This document shows positions 1 through 8,484 of a DNA stretch of 64,000 bases, in pieces. Source of the DNA: Bacillota bacterium (lineage in GTDB: Bacteria > Bacillota > Clostridia > Lachnospirales > Lachnospiraceae); NCBI GenBank assembly GCA_023434365.1, contig JAEYSV010000018.1, positions 1 through 64,000 on the forward strand, written 5' to 3'. Below the pieces are notes generated by a model that was given only the letters and a program-made list of their open reading frames with translations, made no database searches and was not told where the DNA came from. Position 1 is the first letter of the stretch, and the number at the start of each line of letters is the position of its first letter. The position numbers and the translations under genes were made by a program.

Positions 1-61
1 ACCTAAGTACCGACGGCGTCATAACGGTTGCGAGTCAAAATATGTTTCATTCTTGCTTGAT

Positions 62-156
62 ATAAACTTCATGGGTGCAAATTGATGAGTTGAAGTTTAC
101 GTGGGATTTTGAGACCCGATTTTCACTCAGTGAAATGAGGGCGGGGGTCAAAATCC
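62..156. repeat. Two adjacent intergenic hairpins
   Basis: The first 285 bases hold no convincing gene. They contain two inverted repeats. TAAACTTCA (from 62) pairs perfectly with TGAAGTTTA ending near 99. GGATTTTGAGACCCG (104-118) pairs almost perfectly with CGGGGGTCAAAATCC (142-156), and an inner TTTCAC/GTGAAA stem lies between them. No long U-tract follows, so this is not a plain terminator. It could be a dispersed palindromic element or the structured tail of a transcript that began before the window. Confidence 0.5.
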
Positions 157-180
157 TTGGTTAGTTTTTGGAACATTTGT

Positions 181-209
181 TTGATATATTAATGAAACTA
201 ACGTATACT
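181..209 (+). promoter_or_regulatory. Promoter for the truA-like gene
   Basis: TTGATA (181-186), a 17-base spacer and TATACT (204-209) form a sigma-A-type promoter about 75 bases before the first start codon. Nothing resembling an operator is visible beside it. Confidence 0.5.
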
Positions 210-285
210 TTTATTATCTAAATCCAAATAGTATAGAAGATGAGTAGAGAGAGAAACTAGTAGTTAAAATAATAGAAGAACTGGG

Positions 286-1044
286 ATGGATATTATGGCC
301 AATTTGAAATTAGTAATAGAATATGATGGAACACGCTATCAAGGGTTTATTAGGCAGCAGAAGGGAAAAGAACCTTCCGTTGAAGAGAAGTTTATTGCTA
401 TTGCCGAAAGACTCTCGCAGCAGGAAGTTAAAGTGAGTGGTGCTGTTCGTCTGGAAAAGGGCGTTCATGCTGTCAACATGGTATTAAACTGTAAATGTGA
501 GTTACCTACTGAGTTGCAAGAGGCAAAGAGACTAAAAAAGTATTTTAATGAGTATTTACCAAAGGATATCACGGTTTTGTCTCTTAGTATTGTGGATGAG
601 CGTTTTGATAGTAATCTGAATAAGAAAGGGTTGCGCTTTGCGTATGAGATACAGACAGGGGATGTTCAGGATGTTTTTGGCTCCCATTTTTCGGTCTATT
701 TGCCACAGTTTAAGAATCTTGAGGAAGCAGAGCAGGCCGCAAAACTCTTAAGTGGAAAGAAAGATTATAAGATGTTTTCGGCTACGAAATCAAAAAAGAA
801 TTCGACTATTAGAACAGTAAAGATGATTCAAATTATGAGACAGGATTCCAAATGCATCATACGAATTGAGGTTGACAATACGATGCCTGGAATGATTCTT
901 GGAATCGTTGGCGCGATAATAGGAGTGGGAAGTGGACAGGTAACGCTAGATCAGTTACAAGCGATGTTAGCGGAGGAGACTCAGTGGCCGAAGGAATTAC
1001 TTGCTCCGGCAAAAGGACTGATGCTTACTGATGTTTTGTACTAA
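286..1044 (+). CDS. TruA-family pseudouridine synthase-like protein with Asp-to-Glu change at the catalytic position
   Basis: The 252-residue protein has the TruA layout. It begins with a LVIEYDGTRYQGF strand and ends with APAKGLMLTDVLY, close to the usual TruA C-terminus. TruA isomerises U38-U40 in tRNA anticodon arms using an invariant Asp in an R-T-D-x-G-V-H motif. Here the motif reads VRLEKGVHA, so the nucleophile position (about residue 60) is Glu; the codon is GAA. The central domain keeps FSATKSKKNSTIR, but several otherwise conserved residues differ. ATG codons at 286 and 295 are both possible because the ribosome site is weak. It stands alone, with its own promoter and terminator. 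It is probably a divergent paralogue that may bind RNA without catalysis; a proper truA would be expected elsewhere. Family membership is secure, activity is doubtful. Confidence 0.85.
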   Translation: MDIMANLKLVIEYDGTRYQGFIRQQKGKEPSVEEKFIAIAERLSQQEVKVSGAVRLEKGVHAVNMVLNCKCELPTELQEAKRLKKYFNEYLPKDITVLSLSIVDERFDSNLNKKGLRFAYEIQTGDVQDVFGSHFSVYLPQFKNLEEAEQAAKLLSGKKDYKMFSATKSKKNSTIRTVKMIQIMRQDSKCIIRIEVDNTMPGMILGIVGAIIGVGSGQVTLDQLQAMLAEETQWPKELLAPAKGLMLTDVLY

Positions 1045-1063
1045 AAATCTTCAATGCACAATA

Positions 1064-1109
1064 AAAAAGCTTAGAATACTATTAACATGAATGGTATTCT
1101 AGGCTTTTT
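1064..1109. terminator. Bidirectional terminator
   Basis: An AAAAAGC...TAGAATAC stem pairs with GTATTCTA...GCTTTTT. A-tract and T-tract flank it, so it can stop both the truA-like gene and the converging dedA gene. Confidence 0.8.
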
Positions 1110-1151
1110 CTTATTACATATGTATAAAAAAGCATGTTGTCGAGTCATTGA

Positions 1152-1778
1152 TTACTCTTCAAGCACATCTTTTTTTAAGAATGGAAATACTTTTCGTTTG
1201 AGTGGTGTCAGCCAAATAATCAATAAGGCAATTAAGAGTAAAAGTAATGGAGTGAAGATTACTTTATAACGTCCATAATATTCGCCAACCATTTCCCAGT
1301 TATCACGTAGTAAATAGCCTAGCCCTATTAGGATAATATTCCAGGTAGTGATGCCAATAGCAGAGGAGACAAAGAATACAAGATAATTTTGCTTAACAGC
1401 ACCTGCGATAAAGGCAATATAGGTTCGACAGATTGGGATGACGCGGCCCACACAGACTGCGGTGGAACCATACTTTTCGAATTTGGCATAGGAGTTATCA
1501 AGCCCTTTTTGTGTTTTAGGGAACTTGCGTTTTATTTTTTCTATTAATGGTGCGCCTCCAAAGAGCCCAATCAGATAGCAGATACTAGTACCGATGAGGC
1601 CAGCCACAACACTGACAGGTATGATAACAAAGAAGCTTATGTGATTCATGCTGGCTACAGCACCTGAAAAAGGAAGTACGATTTCGCTGCTGACAGGAAA
1701 ACAGGCATATTCTAATAAAATCATGATAAACATTGCCAGTAGCCCGTATTTATAGATTAGGTTGATAAAAAAACTCAT
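1152..1778 (-). CDS. DedA-family membrane protein
   Basis: The 208-residue integral membrane protein has the DedA (SNARE-associated/VTT) pattern. The N-terminal half carries the EIVLPFSGAVA re-entrant motif and a glycine-rich G-x-x-G membrane stretch. The middle has GRVIPICRTYIAFIAGA, matching the family's conserved G-R-x-x-P-x-x-R segment. Further hydrophobic segments follow, and the tail is basic, LKRKVFPFLKK. DedA proteins support membrane homeostasis and include lipid scramblases and undecaprenyl-phosphate recyclers; which role applies here cannot be read from the sequence. CCGGAGGTTC sits just before the ATG at 1778. The gene is monocistronic and converges on the truA-like gene. Confidence 0.92.
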   Translation of the reverse strand: MSFFINLIYKYGLLAMFIMILLEYACFPVSSEIVLPFSGAVASMNHISFFVIIPVSVVAGLIGTSICYLIGLFGGAPLIEKIKRKFPKTQKGLDNSYAKFEKYGSTAVCVGRVIPICRTYIAFIAGAVKQNYLVFFVSSAIGITTWNIILIGLGYLLRDNWEMVGEYYGRYKVIFTPLLLLLIALLIIWLTPLKRKVFPFLKKDVLEE

Positions 1779-1898
1779 AGGAACCTCCGGTTAAAATAGG
1801 AATTTGAAGATGAATCGGTTAGTTCATTATATCCCTTGTTGAGGAAGAATATGTTTTTTTCATCAATATATATGCTTAAATATGCAGTGATGAAAGAA

Positions 1899-1926
1899 TT
1901 GACTTAATTGAAAAAAATGGTAAAAT
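1899..1926 (+). promoter_or_regulatory. Promoter for the small lipoprotein gene
   Basis: TTGACT (1899-1904), a 16-base spacer and TAAAAT (1921-1926) lie about 35 bases before the start codon at 1963. Confidence 0.55.
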
Positions 1927-1962
1927 TTTAGTATATTAATGCAAATTAAGGAGGGGTTACTA

Positions 1963-2478
1963 ATGAAACGAAATATCGTTTTGCTTGAGTTGTTTATTTT
2001 GATAATAGGTTCAATTTTCTTTGTGGGATGTAAATCTCAGCAATCAAAGGTTAGAAAGATGCTCGATCAAGAAATACAGAAGTATAATCCTACACATGTA
2101 TCATTTGACGACAAGAATGGTACTGGGTATAGTCATCGGGACAAATTAGAGTACCGCCCAATGTCGGAAGATTATAATAGTTATTTTGAGATGGTTGGAT
2201 TGCAAAATGATGAGTTTACTAAGTTTTTGGGGAAAGAAGTAGATTTCTATTACTATGATATCAATGGACTTAAATATAACAACAAAACGTATGATAGAGT
2301 TTCTGTAAACTATATTATTTATGATGAAGAATTAATCGGCGGTTATATTATGTTTAATGACTCTATTAATTCTTACTTATTGAGTTTAGACTTAGATACG
2401 TTTCAGAATAAACATCCTGAGGGATTGGTAGCCTTTTCAGACGAAATAGTAAGATTAATGAGTGAGAATAAGGAGTAA
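1963..2478 (+). CDS. Small lipoprotein of unknown function
   Basis: The start is placed at the ATG at 1963, eight codons inside the longest frame, because AAGGAGGGG lies at the right distance upstream and the protein then begins MKRNIVLLELFILI, a proper signal peptide. The lipobox is FFVGC, so it should be lipid-anchored outside the membrane. The mature part, about 145 residues, is rich in Tyr and Asp and has no domain I recognise. It contains a repeated-strand-like stretch (YYYDINGLKYNNKTYDRVSV). It is a single gene with its own promoter. The secreted L,D-transpeptidase gene downstream has a separate promoter. Confidence 0.75.
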   Translation: MKRNIVLLELFILIIGSIFFVGCKSQQSKVRKMLDQEIQKYNPTHVSFDDKNGTGYSHRDKLEYRPMSEDYNSYFEMVGLQNDEFTKFLGKEVDFYYYDINGLKYNNKTYDRVSVNYIIYDEELIGGYIMFNDSINSYLLSLDLDTFQNKHPEGLVAFSDEIVRLMSENKE

Positions 2479-2552
2479 GTCCTTAAGAAAATATAGGAAA
2501 TGTTAAGAAATGTCCACTATATTACAGAAATGTTATATTTCTGTTAATGCTA

Positions 2553-2581
2553 TTGACATCGTTTCTCATTGCCGATATATT
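2553..2581 (+). promoter_or_regulatory. Promoter for the L,D-transpeptidase gene
   Basis: TTGACA (2553-2558), a 17-base spacer and TATATT (2576-2581) form a good sigma-A-type promoter about 70 bases before the start codon. Confidence 0.6.
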
Positions 2582-2651
2582 TATCGTATGCCATTAAGTT
2601 TCCTTATTTAGGAAGATAACAATGACATAAATAATGAGAAGGAGAATGGAT

Positions 2652-4328
2652 ATGACTTTAAGGATAACATTAAAAAGAGGCACAGTTGTACTAGCCACTT
2701 TACTAATGTTAGTAGTAATTGTAGTGGCAAAGAATCCAACCACTGCCAATGCTGCCAAAGAACTTCCCTACTTAATCAAAGTTAATAAACAAATGAATAC
2801 CATTACGATATATGAAAAAGATAGTAAAGGTGCCTATACGAAACCTGTGAAAGCGTTTGTGTGTTCAACAGGTAATGCTACTCCTATTGGATCGTTTAAC
2901 ACTAGACAAAAGTACCGTTGGAAGCTAATGATTGAGGAGGTATGGTCACAGTATGCCACCAGAATCGTTGGCAGTATTTTATTTCATTCTGTTTATTATT
3001 ATGATCCAAGAGATCCTTCTACACTATCAACGAAGCAGTATAACAGATTAGGTACGACAGCTTCGCATGGATGTGTCAGACTAACTTGTGCAGACTCCAA
3101 GTGGATCTATGATAATTGCCCAATTGGCACAAAGGTTGTTATATATAATTCTTCAAAACCAGGACCACTTGGCAAACCAAATGCTATTAAAATCCCTAGC
3201 TGGCCGAGATGGGATCCGACGGATACTAATACTGAGAATCCTTATAATAAGAAGAGCCCTAAGATTACCGGAGCAACTAATAAATCGGTAGCATATTTAT
3301 CAAAAGTGGATTTGAAAAAGGGCGTGAAAGCTTATAACACGACAGGTTATGATGCTACTAAGTTGTTAACAGTATCAGGAAAGGTTAATACAAAAGTTCC
3401 TGGTAAATATAAGGTTACATATCAAATTATAGATGAAATTGGGCGCAAAGCGAAAAAAACAGTAACCTATACGGTACTGGAGGATAAAAGAAAAGCTACC
3501 CTTCATAATGTGACCGACCGTTATTACGGTATGACATATGCAAAGACAGACATAAGGCTTTTAGCTATGGGCAAGGTCTATGCAAGTTTTGCAAATAAAA
3601 AACTGACGCAGAGTCAGGCACCTATTCGGTATTCTTACAAATTGGTGAAGAGTACATCGACCTATAAACGATATAAGATTACGTATTCTGTTGTAGCACC
3701 AAAAACGAAAGTGAAGACAACGAAATCCTGTTACATTATTATTGATTATAAAGCACCAACAATAAGCGGAGACTCTAAGATTTATCTAACACCAACTGAA
3801 TACACGACACTAAAAAAAGATATCGCAAAGGGCAAATTTGCTTATATTAAAGTTTCTGATAATTATTTTAAAAAGACGAAGCCGAAAGTTACTTATTCAT
3901 TAAAAGCAACGAGTGAAAAGTATGTGTATAACTTGACTTACACCGCAATTGATTTGGCTGGTAATGCTTCAAGTAAAACGGTTACCGTTTATGTAATGAA
4001 AAGGGCAAAATGGATAGGAACTAATTTCTATCTTGACAATGAATCCCTGCTTACCAAGGAAGAGATGCTTAAGCATATCGGCTTAACTGTTAATGGAGTT
4101 GAATGGATTGATAAATTTAAGCAGATGATTCAGGTAACCTTTATTCCTTCTTTGGATACTAAATATCAAAAAGAAAATATGGACTGTTACAAGGTAACCT
4201 ATACATTAAAATTGTCAAATACCTATACAAAGCAGAAGGTTCTATATTGTTACGTGAAAAAGCCTGTTCCACCGGTTCAACCAGAAGCACAGGAAGTGCC
4301 AAATACATCAGAAGTACCAGAAGTATAA
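2652..4328 (+). CDS. Secreted L,D-transpeptidase (YkuD) with Ig-like repeats
   Basis: The start is set at the ATG at 2652, where AGAAGGAG is correctly spaced, giving 558 residues. A signal or anchor segment (TVVLATLLMLVVIVVA) ends in ANAAKE. The YkuD domain covers roughly residues 38-165 and carries SHGCVRL with the catalytic Cys. Such enzymes make 3-3 crosslinks in peptidoglycan or attach proteins to it. The rest of the protein consists of beta-rich, Lys/Thr/Tyr-rich segments resembling bacterial Ig-like (DUF5011-type) modules, for example GKYKVTYQIIDEIGRKAKK and YNLTYTAIDLAGNASSKTV, then a Pro/Val/Glu-rich tail. The protein probably works in the wall, with the modules acting as spacers or binding units. 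The combination with a long multi-module C-terminus is less common than bare YkuD enzymes. Confidence 0.88.
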   Translation: MTLRITLKRGTVVLATLLMLVVIVVAKNPTTANAAKELPYLIKVNKQMNTITIYEKDSKGAYTKPVKAFVCSTGNATPIGSFNTRQKYRWKLMIEEVWSQYATRIVGSILFHSVYYYDPRDPSTLSTKQYNRLGTTASHGCVRLTCADSKWIYDNCPIGTKVVIYNSSKPGPLGKPNAIKIPSWPRWDPTDTNTENPYNKKSPKITGATNKSVAYLSKVDLKKGVKAYNTTGYDATKLLTVSGKVNTKVPGKYKVTYQIIDEIGRKAKKTVTYTVLEDKRKATLHNVTDRYYGMTYAKTDIRLLAMGKVYASFANKKLTQSQAPIRYSYKLVKSTSTYKRYKITYSVVAPKTKVKTTKSCYIIIDYKAPTISGDSKIYLTPTEYTTLKKDIAKGKFAYIKVSDNYFKKTKPKVTYSLKATSEKYVYNLTYTAIDLAGNASSKTVTVYVMKRAKWIGTNFYLDNESLLTKEEMLKHIGLTVNGVEWIDKFKQMIQVTFIPSLDTKYQKENMDCYKVTYTLKLSNTYTKQKVLYCYVKKPVPPVQPEAQEVPNTSEVPEV

Positions 4329-4418
4329 GAAGTAACAGTTGAGTAGGGAAGCCAGAGAATAATACAGGTAAACCTATGGTGGGAATATCAATAGAAATGA
4401 ATAAGTGAATGGTTGTAA

Positions 4419-4457
4419 GATAAGAGTGTTTTTTGATAAAAGCACTCTTATCTTTTT
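4419..4457 (+). terminator. Terminator after the L,D-transpeptidase gene
   Basis: GATAAGAGTG pairs with CACTCTTATC and TTTTT follows. Confidence 0.8.
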
Positions 4458-4484
4458 AACTTCAAAGGCAAACAAAAAGTTATC

Positions 4485-4513
4485 TTGACATCTACCATTA
4501 ATCGGGCTAGAAT
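4485..4513 (+). promoter_or_regulatory. Promoter of the leuS leader
   Basis: TTGACA (4485-4490), 17 bases and TAGAAT (4508-4513) lie just before the T-box leader. Confidence 0.65.
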
Positions 4514-4555
4514 TAAAAAATGATGTGATTGTTTATATCTATAGGAAACATGCAA

Positions 4556-4831
4556 TGAACAGGAGTAGTAAGAAAAGTCGCCTAACTAAGAGAGCTGTCG
4601 GAGGGTGCGAGACAGCAGAAGCATTTTCTGAACTCGCCTGCGAGCACTTTAGCTGAACCATAGTAGGCTAAGGCGGGTCTTCCCGTTAGCGAAGTAATAA
4701 GTGTGTAAACCTGTGGTTTACAAAATATGAGTGGTACCGCGTGAAGGATTCCTTTTCGTCTCAGTTTAGCCAAATAGATATGGTGAATACTATATGTATT
4801 CTGATATCGGCCTGAGCGGAGGGTTTTTTTT
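4556..4831 (+). promoter_or_regulatory. T-box leader of leuS
   Basis: The leader has the parts of a tRNA-sensing T-box. An AGAGAG box lies in the 5' arm of stem I. The T-box core TGGTACCGCG is at about 4732-4741. A terminator near the end has CTCAG/CTGAG pairing and eight T residues at 4824-4831. In the 3' side of stem I, GAACTCGCC offers CTC, a leucine codon followed by a purine, as the specifier. Uncharged tRNA-Leu should stabilise the antiterminator and allow leuS transcription. The specifier assignment is by eye; the T-box itself is clear. Confidence 0.93.
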
Positions 4832-4859
4832 GATTAATAAGATACTAGGAGGTAATGTT

Positions 4860-7271
4860 ATGGCAACACCTTATATTCATAAGGAAGTAGAGAAAAAGTG
4901 GCGTGAACACTGGCAGGAGAATCCAGTGAACGTTAACGATGGTAAAAAACCAAAGTATTATTGTCTGGATATGTTTCCATATCCATCTGGGAATGGATTA
5001 CATGTTGGTCACTGGAGAGGATATGTAATCAGTGATGTGTGGAGCCGTTATAAGATGCTTAAAGGGTATTATGTGATTCATCCAATGGGATGGGATGCAT
5101 TTGGTCTGCCTGCAGAAAATTATGCAATTAAGATGGGAGTTCACCCTGCCAAATCGACTGCAGAAAATGTGTCTAACATTAAGCGTCAGATTAATGAAAT
5201 TGCTGCAATCTATGACTGGGATATGGAAGTAAACACGACAGATCCTAATTTTTATAAATGGACCCAGTGGATTTTTGTAAAAATGTTTAAAGCGGGTCTT
5301 GCTTATGAAAAACAAATGCCAATTAACTGGTGTCCATCCTGTAAAACAGGTCTTGCGAACGAAGAAGTTGTCAATGGGGAATGCGAACGTTGTGGTGCTC
5401 CTGTAACGAAGAAAAACTTAAAGCAATGGATGCTTCGTATTACGAAATATGCAGATCGTTTACTTGATGATCTGGATACGTTAGATTGGCCGGATAAAGT
5501 AAAGAAGATGCAGACTGACTGGATTGGCAAATCTTATGGAGCCGAAATCGATTTTGCAGTGGAAGGCAAAGAAGAGGCAATTAAAGTTTATACAACCCGT
5601 CCGGATACCTTATATGGTGCTACCTTTATGGTACTTGCACCAGAACATGCTATGGCCAAAGAATTAGCGACAGAGGAAACAAGAAAAGAGGTCGAAGACT
5701 ACATTTTCCGTGCGTCTATGAGAAGTAGTGTGGACCGTCTTCAGGATAAAGAAAAAACAGGGGTATTTACTGGAAGTTATGCAATCAACCCATTAAATAA
5801 TAAAAAAGTACCAATCTGGTTATCTGACTACGTACTTGCAGACTATGGTACCGGAGCAATTATGTGCGTTCCTGCTCATGATGACCGTGACTTTGACTTT
5901 GCTAAGAAATTCGATCTTCCAATTGTTCAGGTAATTGCGAAGGACGGAAAAGAAGTAGAGGATTTAACCGCAGCTTATACAGAACCGGGTATTATGATTA
6001 ATTCAGAAGATTTTAATGGAATGAACTCTTCTGATGCGAAACGTGATGTGCCTGGTATGCTTGAAGCACGCGGAATTGGAAAGATTACAACCAATTATAA
6101 GTTACGTGACTGGGTATTCTCAAGACAACGTTATTGGGGTGAACCAATTCCAATCATTCATTGTGAGGATTGTGGTGCCGTTCCAGTTCCAGAAGAAGAG
6201 TTACCATTGTTACTTCCTGAAGTTGAGAGCTATCAGCCAACCGGAACCGGTGAATCACCATTAGCTGACATTCATGAATGGGTGAATACGACTTGTCCAT
6301 GCTGTGGAAAGCCAGCAAAAAGAGAAACGAATACAATGCCTCAATGGGCAGGTTCTTCCTGGTACTTCTTACGTTATGTAGATAGTAAAAATGAAGAAGC
6401 ACTTGTGTCGAAAGAAAATGCCGAAAAATATTTACCAGTGGATATGTATATCGGTGGAGTAGAGCATGCTGTTCTTCACTTATTATACAGCCGTTTCTAT
6501 ACAAAATTCTTGTATGATATTGGTGCAGTAGACTTTGAGGAACCATTTGTGAAATTATTCAATCAGGGAATGATTACTGGTAAAAATGGTATCAAGATGA
6601 GTAAGTCAAAAGGGAATGTAGTATCACCGGATGAGCTTGTTCGTGACTATGGATGTGATTCCTTACGACTTTACGAATTGTTCGTAGGGCCACCAGAACT
6701 TGACTCAGAATGGGATGACCGCGGAATTGATGGTGTTTATCGTTTCTTAAACCGTTTCTGGAATCTGGTTAGTGATAGTAAAGACAAGGATGTTACGGCT
6801 ACGAAGGAAATGATTAAGCTACGTAATAAATTAATCTATGATATCACAAATCGTTTGGAAAGCTTTAGCCTAAATACAGTAGTAAGTGGTTTCATGGAAT
6901 ACAATAACAAATTCATTGATCTTGCGAAAAAAGAAGGTGGCGTAGACAAAGAGACCCTTTCTGTATTTGTTCAGTTATTAGCACCATTTACCCCTCATAT
7001 TAGTGCAGAGCTTTGGGAACAACTTGGCAATACGACACCAATCTATGAGACGACCTGGCCAGTATGGGACGAAGAAGCAATGAAAGATGATCAAATCGAG
7101 ATGGCAGTACAGGTTAATGGAAAGACCAAGGGTGTTGTAAGTATTCCTGTAGAGGCATCCAAAGAAGAGGTTCTTGCATTAGCGAAAGAGGCAGTAGCGG
7201 ATAAGATAACCGGAACTATCGTGAAAGAAATCTATGTGCCAGGTAAAATTATTAATATCGTTTGCAAATAA
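4860..7271 (+). CDS. leuS: Leucyl-tRNA synthetase
   Basis: The start is the ATG at 4860 after CTAGGAGGT. The longest frame begins inside the T-box terminator and is not the real start. At 803 residues it has normal bacterial LeuS length. The class I signature is PYPSGNGLHVGH, and the second is KMSKSKGN. The zinc module shows CPSC...CERC near residue 160. The CP1 editing domain includes YTTRPDTLYGATF and VPAHDDRDFDF, needed to hydrolyse mischarged tRNA. The enzyme attaches leucine to tRNA-Leu in the cytoplasm. Expression is set by the T-box upstream. Confidence 0.98.
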   Translation: MATPYIHKEVEKKWREHWQENPVNVNDGKKPKYYCLDMFPYPSGNGLHVGHWRGYVISDVWSRYKMLKGYYVIHPMGWDAFGLPAENYAIKMGVHPAKSTAENVSNIKRQINEIAAIYDWDMEVNTTDPNFYKWTQWIFVKMFKAGLAYEKQMPINWCPSCKTGLANEEVVNGECERCGAPVTKKNLKQWMLRITKYADRLLDDLDTLDWPDKVKKMQTDWIGKSYGAEIDFAVEGKEEAIKVYTTRPDTLYGATFMVLAPEHAMAKELATEETRKEVEDYIFRASMRSSVDRLQDKEKTGVFTGSYAINPLNNKKVPIWLSDYVLADYGTGAIMCVPAHDDRDFDFAKKFDLPIVQVIAKDGKEVEDLTAAYTEPGIMINSEDFNGMNSSDAKRDVPGMLEARGIGKITTNYKLRDWVFSRQRYWGEPIPIIHCEDCGAVPVPEEELPLLLPEVESYQPTGTGESPLADIHEWVNTTCPCCGKPAKRETNTMPQWAGSSWYFLRYVDSKNEEALVSKENAEKYLPVDMYIGGVEHAVLHLLYSRFYTKFLYDIGAVDFEEPFVKLFNQGMITGKNGIKMSKSKGNVVSPDELVRDYGCDSLRLYELFVGPPELDSEWDDRGIDGVYRFLNRFWNLVSDSKDKDVTATKEMIKLRNKLIYDITNRLESFSLNTVVSGFMEYNNKFIDLAKKEGGVDKETLSVFVQLLAPFTPHISAELWEQLGNTTPIYETTWPVWDEEAMKDDQIEMAVQVNGKTKGVVSIPVEASKEEVLALAKEAVADKITGTIVKEIYVPGKIINIVCK

Positions 7272-7373
7272 TGAGATACCTTTTTGGGTGGTACAAATTC
7301 TACAAAACATGCGAAATGAATACACTATAGTAAGAAGATTTGGATACAAATCGCACTGTAAAGGAAGCATGTT

Positions 7374-8402
7374 ATGGAGATTCTCGTTCTATGTATTGCC
7401 GCACTGGCAATCTTTTGTGTCGTTATGGTTTTTTACCCGGGTAGTAACGAGGAGTACTTTCTAGGCGGTTCTCTGAATCAGAAAATACAGCAGAATATAA
7501 TTAGTGCAGAAAATAATTCATCCAATCAAAAACCTTCTCCGGTTACATTTTATGATAATGAAATGGGTAGTAATAACGAGGAGGATAGCCGTTTTTTTCG
7601 TCCTTCAACGGGGAAACAGGTGGCAAATCCTTATTCCTATCGAAAGCTAAAAGGTAATCATGAGTTTCCTGTTTTTGATACACCAAAAGACGTATTATAT
7701 GCTTATTTTGGTGTATTGAGAGAGGCTTCCTTAAGTGAAGTGGAGACTGAGGGGGGAGGTATGATTGGTGATGCCCAGGCACCATATCCTTTGGCTTATG
7801 AGCTATTTGATAGTCAAAGGCAGCTGTCAATGAACTTATGGGACTTTAAAAATTCTTTTTTAGGGGTACATCATATTAACCTACTTCGGGTAGAGGAGGC
7901 ATATACTCCAAAGCAACTTGGCCAGTTTGTGAAGACTTACTTTTTCGAGATTGAAACAATAGAAGGTTGTAAGGAAGATAACTGTCCATTTTATGAAGAT
8001 CAAGGCGTCTTTGCTTACTATTATGGTATCGCCAGTATTATGAAAGAAGGTAATATAGGTTATCGAATTGTAGATCTGGTATTTGTACCAGAGAATTGGC
8101 TATGTGCACCTTATCATGGTTGGCGTTATGATGCAAAACACATTGTTCAGATTGTTTTTGAGAATAATGTACATCTCATAAGTAAAATCACGGCATATGA
8201 AGAGGAAGATGGATTAATTCGGATTACTGGCTCAGGAAAGCAGGGAACTTATCGTTTTGAGTTTGTTCGCCTAACAAATGGATTTGATGTGTTAATTCGT
8301 CAGTTTCATTGGAAAAATGATGAGTGGCAAGAAGACAATTATCTGCCGGATGAATGGTATTACCTTTTTTTAACGAGAGAGATACTGCATAGTAAGAAAT
8401 GA
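7374..8402 (+). CDS. Membrane-anchored hypothetical protein
   Basis: The 342-residue protein has one N-terminal hydrophobic segment (EILVLCIAALAIFCVVMVFY) and no lipobox, so it is probably a single-pass protein with the bulk outside. A low-complexity Asn/Ser/Gln linker follows (about residues 35-75). The folded part is rich in Tyr, Trp and acidic residues, with ENWLCAPYHGWRYDAKHIVQ and a Cys pair in CKEDNCPFY. I do not recognise a domain. GGAAG lies before the ATG at 7374. It follows leuS by 102 bases without a visible terminator, so some read-through is possible. A strong shared terminator closes it. Confidence 0.75.
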   Translation: MEILVLCIAALAIFCVVMVFYPGSNEEYFLGGSLNQKIQQNIISAENNSSNQKPSPVTFYDNEMGSNNEEDSRFFRPSTGKQVANPYSYRKLKGNHEFPVFDTPKDVLYAYFGVLREASLSEVETEGGGMIGDAQAPYPLAYELFDSQRQLSMNLWDFKNSFLGVHHINLLRVEEAYTPKQLGQFVKTYFFEIETIEGCKEDNCPFYEDQGVFAYYYGIASIMKEGNIGYRIVDLVFVPENWLCAPYHGWRYDAKHIVQIVFENNVHLISKITAYEEEDGLIRITGSGKQGTYRFEFVRLTNGFDVLIRQFHWKNDEWQEDNYLPDEWYYLFLTREILHSKK

Positions 8403-8445
8403 TAAAGTACTCAATAACAGAATATAAGAGATTATTTAGAATGAG

Positions 8446-8480
8446 AACGGGGCTGCGCTATTAGCGAAGCCCCGTTTTTA
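8446..8480. terminator. Bidirectional terminator
   Basis: AACGGGGCT pairs with AGCCCCGTT and is followed by a T-tract. It lies between converging genes. Confidence 0.85.
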
Positions 8481-8484
8481 AGTA

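Noticed and set aside
1087..1269. Plus-strand frame of 60 codons after the truA-like gene
   Set aside because: It starts in the terminator and overlaps the end of dedA on the other strand.
6154..6546. Minus-strand frame of 130 codons inside leuS
   Set aside because: It lies wholly antisense to leuS, has no ribosome site and no domain.
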